This document shows positions 60,076 through 64,000 of a stretch of DNA of 64,000 nt, in pieces; positions within the stretch are counted from its first letter, which is position 1, and each line of letters opens with the position of its first letter. The DNA is from Oxytricha trifallax. Taxonomy: Eukaryota > Ciliophora > Spirotrichea > Sporadotrichida > Oxytrichidae. The stretch covers positions 17,468 through 81,467 of the forward strand of contig ARYC01017570.1 of NCBI GenBank assembly GCA_000711775.1, given 5' to 3'. The notes beneath the pieces are model-generated. The model was given only the letters and a program-made list of their open reading frames with translations, ran no database searches and was not told the DNA's origin. The position numbers and the translations under genes are program-made.

Positions 60076-60913
60076 TTATTTAAATTAAATCCTTAATTAT
60101 ATATTTAAGGTACTCTACCGCATTAAAGCTGTTTTGCGGTAGAGTACCCAATATATAATAATTTTAATTTTCTTAATTTATCAACTCAATACAGTACAAA
60201 TAGCGTAAATTGAATCTACATTAGGATTTTAGATTTAAGTTTTATTTAATTAATTACAGATACAGTGCAGAAACCATCTTGTGATCAATTTTAATCGTAT
60301 TGATACATCTAAGTTATGGGCGGTGTGAGGAGCAACTATTATAGTATGAGCTGAGCTGAGTATTCAAAATATGGGAAGTAATAATATACGTGGCTACTCC
60401 ACCACGATCTTATCTTTCAGATTTACTTGCATTTAGGGCCAAGCTACTTTATTATTATTGATAATTGAATTATGATTGCTTATATCCTAAAATCCTCCAC
60501 ATAATACTTAAGTCGATATATTACTCAAATAAGCATCATTTCCTAAAGTTTACTCATTTCTCTTTGAGTTAGTTACAGCTCTCTGCTTATTCTAGCCAGA
60601 ATTGGATATTTGTTTCAAAATTGATGGATTTATGTTTGGATATATAGTTGATAGATCGTTGGTTTGTAGTGAATCTTTCAGAGTGCCAACTTTACTATAT
60701 TCTGCAACTACTACATCATGATTTTGATTTCTGGAGGAGGAGGTGTTGTGTTGCACCTGTCGTAGAATCGTTTTACTTAAATGAACCGATAAATTACGAA
60801 CTTTGTTTAAGTTTATTTAATAAAATATTAATAAAATTTAGGATCATTAAGCATACTTGAATATTTAGATTTTATACATTTTGTAATTCCAAAAATTGAC
60901 CTATTTTAGCTAA
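60076..60913. repeat. right long terminal inverted repeat
   Basis: Complement of 55235-56080. It ends CCTATTTTAGCTAA at 60913, 13 bp before the ATG of the kinase gene. Confidence 0.9.
60109..60148. other. hairpin at the inner end of the right TIR
   Basis: Mirror of the 56000-56039 hairpin; the 13 bp stem is perfectly conserved. Confidence 0.75.
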
Positions 60914-60926
60914 ATACAATTTTAGC

Positions 60927-61764
60927 ATGCTTCTAAGCGAAGGCTATGAATATACCTGCATTAAATGCAGTTGATCTCAGCTCTTGTATTGAAAACTACT
61001 TGAATATAAACGTCCTGCAAAAGCAAAGCTCATAGTAGTTGATGAGTATGCATACAAGGTGTATCCATTGAGTTATCTTATTAAGAACCAACAGTATTAG
61101 AACGAGTTTGCTAATGAATACATGGTACTTAGAGAGGCCTAAAGAAAAGACTGCAAGAATTTGCTTAAGCTAAATGGTGTTATTTTAAATTATGGTTTCA
61201 TCGCATTAAGGCTAAAGAAATTTGAGATGACTCTGAGAGACTACCTATATCACAATAGATTCCCTGATGATTTAAACAATATAATCTCAGACATGATTCA
61301 GGGTGTTAAGGAGTTGCATGAACTTGGATATGTTCATAGAGATTTGAAGCCTGAAAACGTTATGCTAAGCCCTTTAGAAGTAGTGGTTATCGATTTCAAT
61401 AGAGCTTTAAGATAGGAGATTGTCACTTTAGCACAGGTACTTGGTACTCCAGGTTACTTCCCAATAGAGAGAATTGGACTAATGGTTCTGTTTAATGGGA
61501 TGTTTGGGCAGTAGCAGCAATATATTAGAAAGTGACATGGAATGTATGTCTTACTTTGGTACAAAGCATGAAAAATAATCAATAAGTTTGGCTCAGAAAC
61601 ATATAAAGTAAGAAGATGTCTGCTAAGAAATTAAAAGCATAGTAGAGATGATAATCGTGAGAGCTCCTAACTATCCTCTATAAACATTAGATGACATACT
61701 TGACCCACTTGAGAGAGCAAGGTTTAAAAGATATTATAAAGACAAGCAGATAAAATTTGTATGA
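60927..61764 (+). CDS. protein kinase (frame-broken)
   Basis: Kinase motifs in order: VAIK-type lysine in EYAYKVYPL, a C-helix Glu in FANEYMVLRE, hinge region RLKKFEMTLRDYLYH, catalytic loop YVHRDLKPENVML, metal site VVVIDFNRAL (DFN instead of DFG), and activation segment GTPGYFPIER. After a one-base break at about 61470, WTNGSVQWDVWAVAAIY (subdomain IX) follows, and after another break the C-lobe (VCQEIKSIVEMIIVRAPNY; LDPLERARFKRYYKDKQ) ends at TGA 61762-61764. Two in-frame TGAs lie near the start (60972 and 60990), so the true start may be further in, or the N-terminus was lost where the transposon lies. Serine/threonine type by HRDLKPEN. Substrate unknown. Confidence 0.7.
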
Positions 61765-62024
61765 TTTAAGTAAACTAAAGTTCATTAAATATTCATTAAA
61801 TTAAGATAAAACCTGCATTTTGTCTACTAACCCCAACTATACCCTACAAATCAAAGCACTTATAAACCTCATTAAGGGGTTTTGAATAGTATCGAAATTT
61901 TTACGACTTCTTTTCTTTACCTTTATTTTAATGTTTTCTCCAGGTTAATTTTGAAGAGAATTCTTCAATATATTGTTGAATCGGATTAAAAATTTTAATT
62001 TAAATTTCATTTTTTTAATTTTTC

Positions 62025-64000
62025 TTCAGTATTATGTGATATTTCCGACTAATATTATTGAATTTCTATCAAAATCGGAAGTACTGATATTCTCATTTTT
62101 GATTGATAGCTTTTTCCTAAAATTACCCTTTAAATTTATCCTATCAGTGTTCTAATCTACCAAATGCCTGAATGAGTTATCTTAGCTCTAATTTATTGTG
62201 TCGTTTGATTCGCTATCCTCTAATACTTCTCTATTTTTACTTTAATTTAGTTTTCCAATTGTAATTTTCTTTGTAATTCTTGATTTTGAAGAGGATTTCT
62301 TACTTTTATTGGAATTTGGTACATCTCGATCTAAGTCGCTATCGCTGAAACTACTATCACTTGAGACTGATTTACAATTGCTGAGGGAATTTTTTTCATC
62401 ATCGCTTTAAGGATATAAAATTAAAACTTCTTCATCTTCTTCGTAATCGAATTCAAGTTGGCCTTGTTTGTCATCTTCGTTCTTTTTTTATTCAAATTCG
62501 TGTATTTGCTTCTTGTAAATCTCCATTTAGGCAAATGTCAACTATAATTAACAAATAGAAATTCATTGAAACATATACAAATATACTGATTCGAATACTT
62601 TTAAAATCTTCTAAGTTTTCTTCTTCTCTTTTTATTTAGAGATGTGTAATTCAACCATCTTTTGAAACTCATTTTGAAGAACATCACTGATAAGTAAATA
62701 CATATATACACAATATATTTAAGAATGGGTTGACTGAATTAGACTTTGAGGTCATTAACTCCAATATATCTCGATTTTTGAACATTCTCATGCTTTATGA
62801 TTCACTAATGCTTCTCTGTATCAATTTATACTAAGTTTTGAGTTCATTGATTTGCATTTACTTGTTTAATTTTAATTGACCATAAATTCTCTTCATGCAT
62901 CTGTATAGTAGCTCATTGAAATAAATGTAACCAGTTATGTCACTTTTAATGCCCATTTTCAACATATTTTTCTTTAAATCTTAATCTTTAATATTCGGCA
63001 TGCCCAAGGGAGCCTTGAGTTCTTAAAAGAATTGAGTTAGCTAAGACTCTTTGATCTTCTTGCAGTTAAAACCCCATGGTTCTTTTAAGAATTAAGATAG
63101 GGTGGTATTTCTAATTAATCAAAAATTTAATTATTATTGGCCAGAATCAATTTCATAAATTAGCGTAAAACCAAATAACCCAACCTGATTAGGTTTAATG
63201 TTATCAAGGAAAATTGATTCGAGCCAATATGTTGTTATATAATTGGGCTTAGATCATTAAAATATTACGCCAATAATAATTAAATTTTTGATTAATTAGA
63301 AATACCACCCTATCTTAATTCTTAAAAGAACCATGGGGTTTTATAATTGATATTAAGATATAAAGGAAAAAGTTAGAAAATAATCATTATATATTTATCC
63401 ATTGTGAAATTCTTCCACGTATCCTTAAAGCCAATCAAGTCTTATTTGAACAAACTAATGATATTGTTTTTTATGGGAGGTAGTATTTATCAAATTACTA
63501 TATGATTACCAGGACAAATAGGTTAAGCATAATGTTAGTGCAGATCATTATGAAAGAAATGAAGTATATGTAAGAGATTATTTTGTTTCCGCAATTTAAG
63601 CCTTCAATACAACCATCCGAAGGCTCTCTTGCACAATCAAACATAATAAAATTCCAGTCCTCTCCAGTTGACATTCTAAAAAGTATTAAAATTGCATTGC
63701 CAAAGTTCTTGAAATTCATGTACTCATTTATTATCACTCCAGTCTTAATTTCTTTAAAGAAAAAAACGCCTAATACCGAAAACATGAAAAACACAAGTAA
63801 TAACAATCCAAGTACGTTTAACAGAGAAGGAAGTGAAAAGGTTATAGTTTAAATCAATGCTTGAAGCCCTTAATACTTGCCTACCAATCTTATTACTCTT
63901 GTAACTCTAGCTACTCTCAAAACTCTGGCTAATTAAGGTCCTACTCTTAGAAACTTTAAACTATTTGTACTTAAAAGACTAAGTGCAAGATCTATTAAGC
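62025..64000 (-). CDS. voltage-gated calcium channel alpha subunit, C-terminal part (partial)
   Basis: Reading leftward from the window edge: the S4 voltage sensor of domain IV with Arg every third residue (RVLRVARVTRVIRLVGK), S5 (SLPSLLNVLGLLLLVFFMF), pore loop ILILFRMSTGEDWNFIM with the Glu expected of Ca2+-selective channels, S6 (ISYIYFISFIMICTNIML, NLFVLVII), then the post-S6 segment ISLFKQDLIGFKDTWKNF. A 275 bp palindrome and adjoining AT-rich DNA interrupt the gene (63068-63390), after which LTQFFQELKAPLGMP and QYKLIQRSISESQS continue the conserved proximal C-terminus with an IQ-like site. The end is an acidic, Ser-rich tail (SVSSDSSFSDSDLDRD) stopping at TGA 62025-62027. Domains I-III lie outside the window. 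It would conduct Ca2+ across the plasma or ciliary membrane. Confidence 0.85.
62542..62586 (-). other. GT-AG intron, 45 bp
   Basis: Donor GTATAT and acceptor TTATAG on the reverse strand; splicing joins KVFES to LTFAQMEIYKK in phase 0. A second possible short intron (GTGTATATATG...TATCAG, about 25 bp) lies at 62687-62712. Confidence 0.5.
63068..63342. mobile_element. palindromic insertion with telomere-like ends (AAAACCCC)
   Basis: A 73 bp perfect or near-perfect inverted repeat (63068-63140 and 63270-63342) starts AAAACCCCATGGTTC and ends GAACCATGGGGTTTT. It is flanked by TA if the ends are taken as AAACCCC...GGGGTTT. It interrupts the calcium channel between the post-S6 segment and the conserved C-terminus, so it must be removed or spliced out for function. 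CCCCAAAA is the telomere unit of hypotrich ciliates, and TBE elements end in such repeats, so this may be a MITE derived from a telomere-bearing element, or an internal eliminated sequence. Confidence 0.75.

Larger units (their letters stand above)
55235..60913. mobile_element. TBE-like Tc1/mariner-class transposon, 5.7 kb
   Basis: Long terminal inverted repeats (55235-56080 and 60076-60913) enclose three genes: a DDE transposase (+), a ~237-codon protein (-) and a zinc-finger/pseudokinase protein of ~498 codons (+). This is the gene set of hypotrich telomere-bearing elements (42, 22 and 57 kDa). The ends are TTAGCTAAAATAGG and complement. They are flanked by TA if the element is taken as GCTAAAATAGG...CCTATTTTAGC, as Tc1/mariner elements prefer; the 6 bp ATACAA also flanks both sides. 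Inverted repeats of ~840 bp are far longer than those of published TBEs (78 bp) and recall Tec elements of Euplotes, but the TAA/TAG Gln code excludes Euplotes. Confidence 0.88.

Noticed and set aside
55288..60860. Pair of outward 70-codon ORFs (MIDRWFVVNLSECQ...) in the two TIRs
   Set aside because: They are identical because the arms are inverted copies, and the inward frame of the same DNA has better protein-like composition; the outward frame is probably its antisense shadow.
37702..60992. TGA read as tryptophan in this genome
   Set aside because: Several decayed frames contain TGA where Trp would fit (kinase, RT, coiled-coil gene). But intact ORFs (transposase, ORF1a, zinc-finger part, channel) encode all their Trp with TGG and end at TGA at the expected length, and in ORF1b the internal TGA faces TGC in the sister copy. 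Point decay is simpler.
63583..63852. Forward 89-codon ORF near the right edge
   Set aside because: It is antisense to the S5-pore-S6 region of the calcium channel.
1..64000. CRISPR arrays, bacterial promoters, ribosome binding sites, rRNA genes
   Set aside because: None seen; the genetic code, introns and transposons are those of a ciliate nucleus, so bacterial features are not expected.

Overview
The window looks like germline (micronuclear) DNA of a ciliate that reads TAA and TAG as glutamine and uses TGA as the only stop. Every ORF that resembles a known family (transposase, zinc-finger/kinase protein, calcium-channel domain IV, reverse transcriptase, retroelement ORF1) stays open only if TAA/TAG are read through, and most end at TGA. 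Introns, where visible, are short GT-AG (about 45-77 bp). The base composition is very AT-rich, with genes as islands of higher GC. A transposon with the gene set of hypotrich telomere-bearing elements (TBE: Tc1/mariner-like transposase, ~22 kDa protein, ~57 kDa zinc-finger/kinase protein) and a small inserted palindrome ending in AAAACCCC/GGGGTTTT (the hypotrich telomere unit) point to a spirotrich/hypotrich, but the species is not determined.

Layout. 1-9.8 kb: AT-rich DNA with a 98-codon arginine-rich ORF and several isolated coding-like exons. 9.8-17.5 kb: a small spliced gene start, two broken genes (type I membrane MRH-like protein; GST_C + tRNA-binding-domain protein related to AIMP1/Arc1) and four members of a foldback element family, one of them a 2 kb form with a decayed ORF. 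18.4-20 kb: a retroelement without reverse transcriptase. 20.9-21.7 kb: a foldback element whose GC-rich loop encodes a fragment resembling a superfamily-3 (Rep-type) helicase. 22-26.7 kb: AT-rich DNA with small spliced gene candidates. 26.8-27.7 kb: another retroelement relic. 28.9-33.7 kb: more foldback copies. 34.8-38.2 kb: two retroelements head to head, one with two non-RT ORFs, one with RT. 38.8-39.3 kb: a small spliced gene. 40-45.3 kb: foldback copy, an unrecognised 286-codon ORF, and a TIR element carrying an EF-2 fragment. 47.3-55.2 kb: multi-exon genes for coiled-coil/low-complexity proteins, one ending in a membrane anchor. 55.2-60.9 kb: the TBE-like transposon with ~840 bp inverted repeats, lying exactly between a coiled-coil gene and a protein-kinase gene. 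62-64 kb: C-terminal part of a voltage-gated calcium channel gene, interrupted by the AAAACCCC palindrome.

How the parts relate. The RT-less retroelements and the RT-bearing element end in the same 3' structure (two or three small hairpins followed by an ATT repeat), so the RT may serve both. The foldback family (at least seven copies) shares one terminal sequence, but the two arms of each copy match each other better than they match other copies. Cellular-gene fragments (EF-2, Rep helicase) sit inside inverted-repeat elements. Many coding stretches carry single-base frame breaks; whether these are real decay, unrecognised introns/internal eliminated sequences, or long-read assembly errors cannot be settled from the sequence alone.
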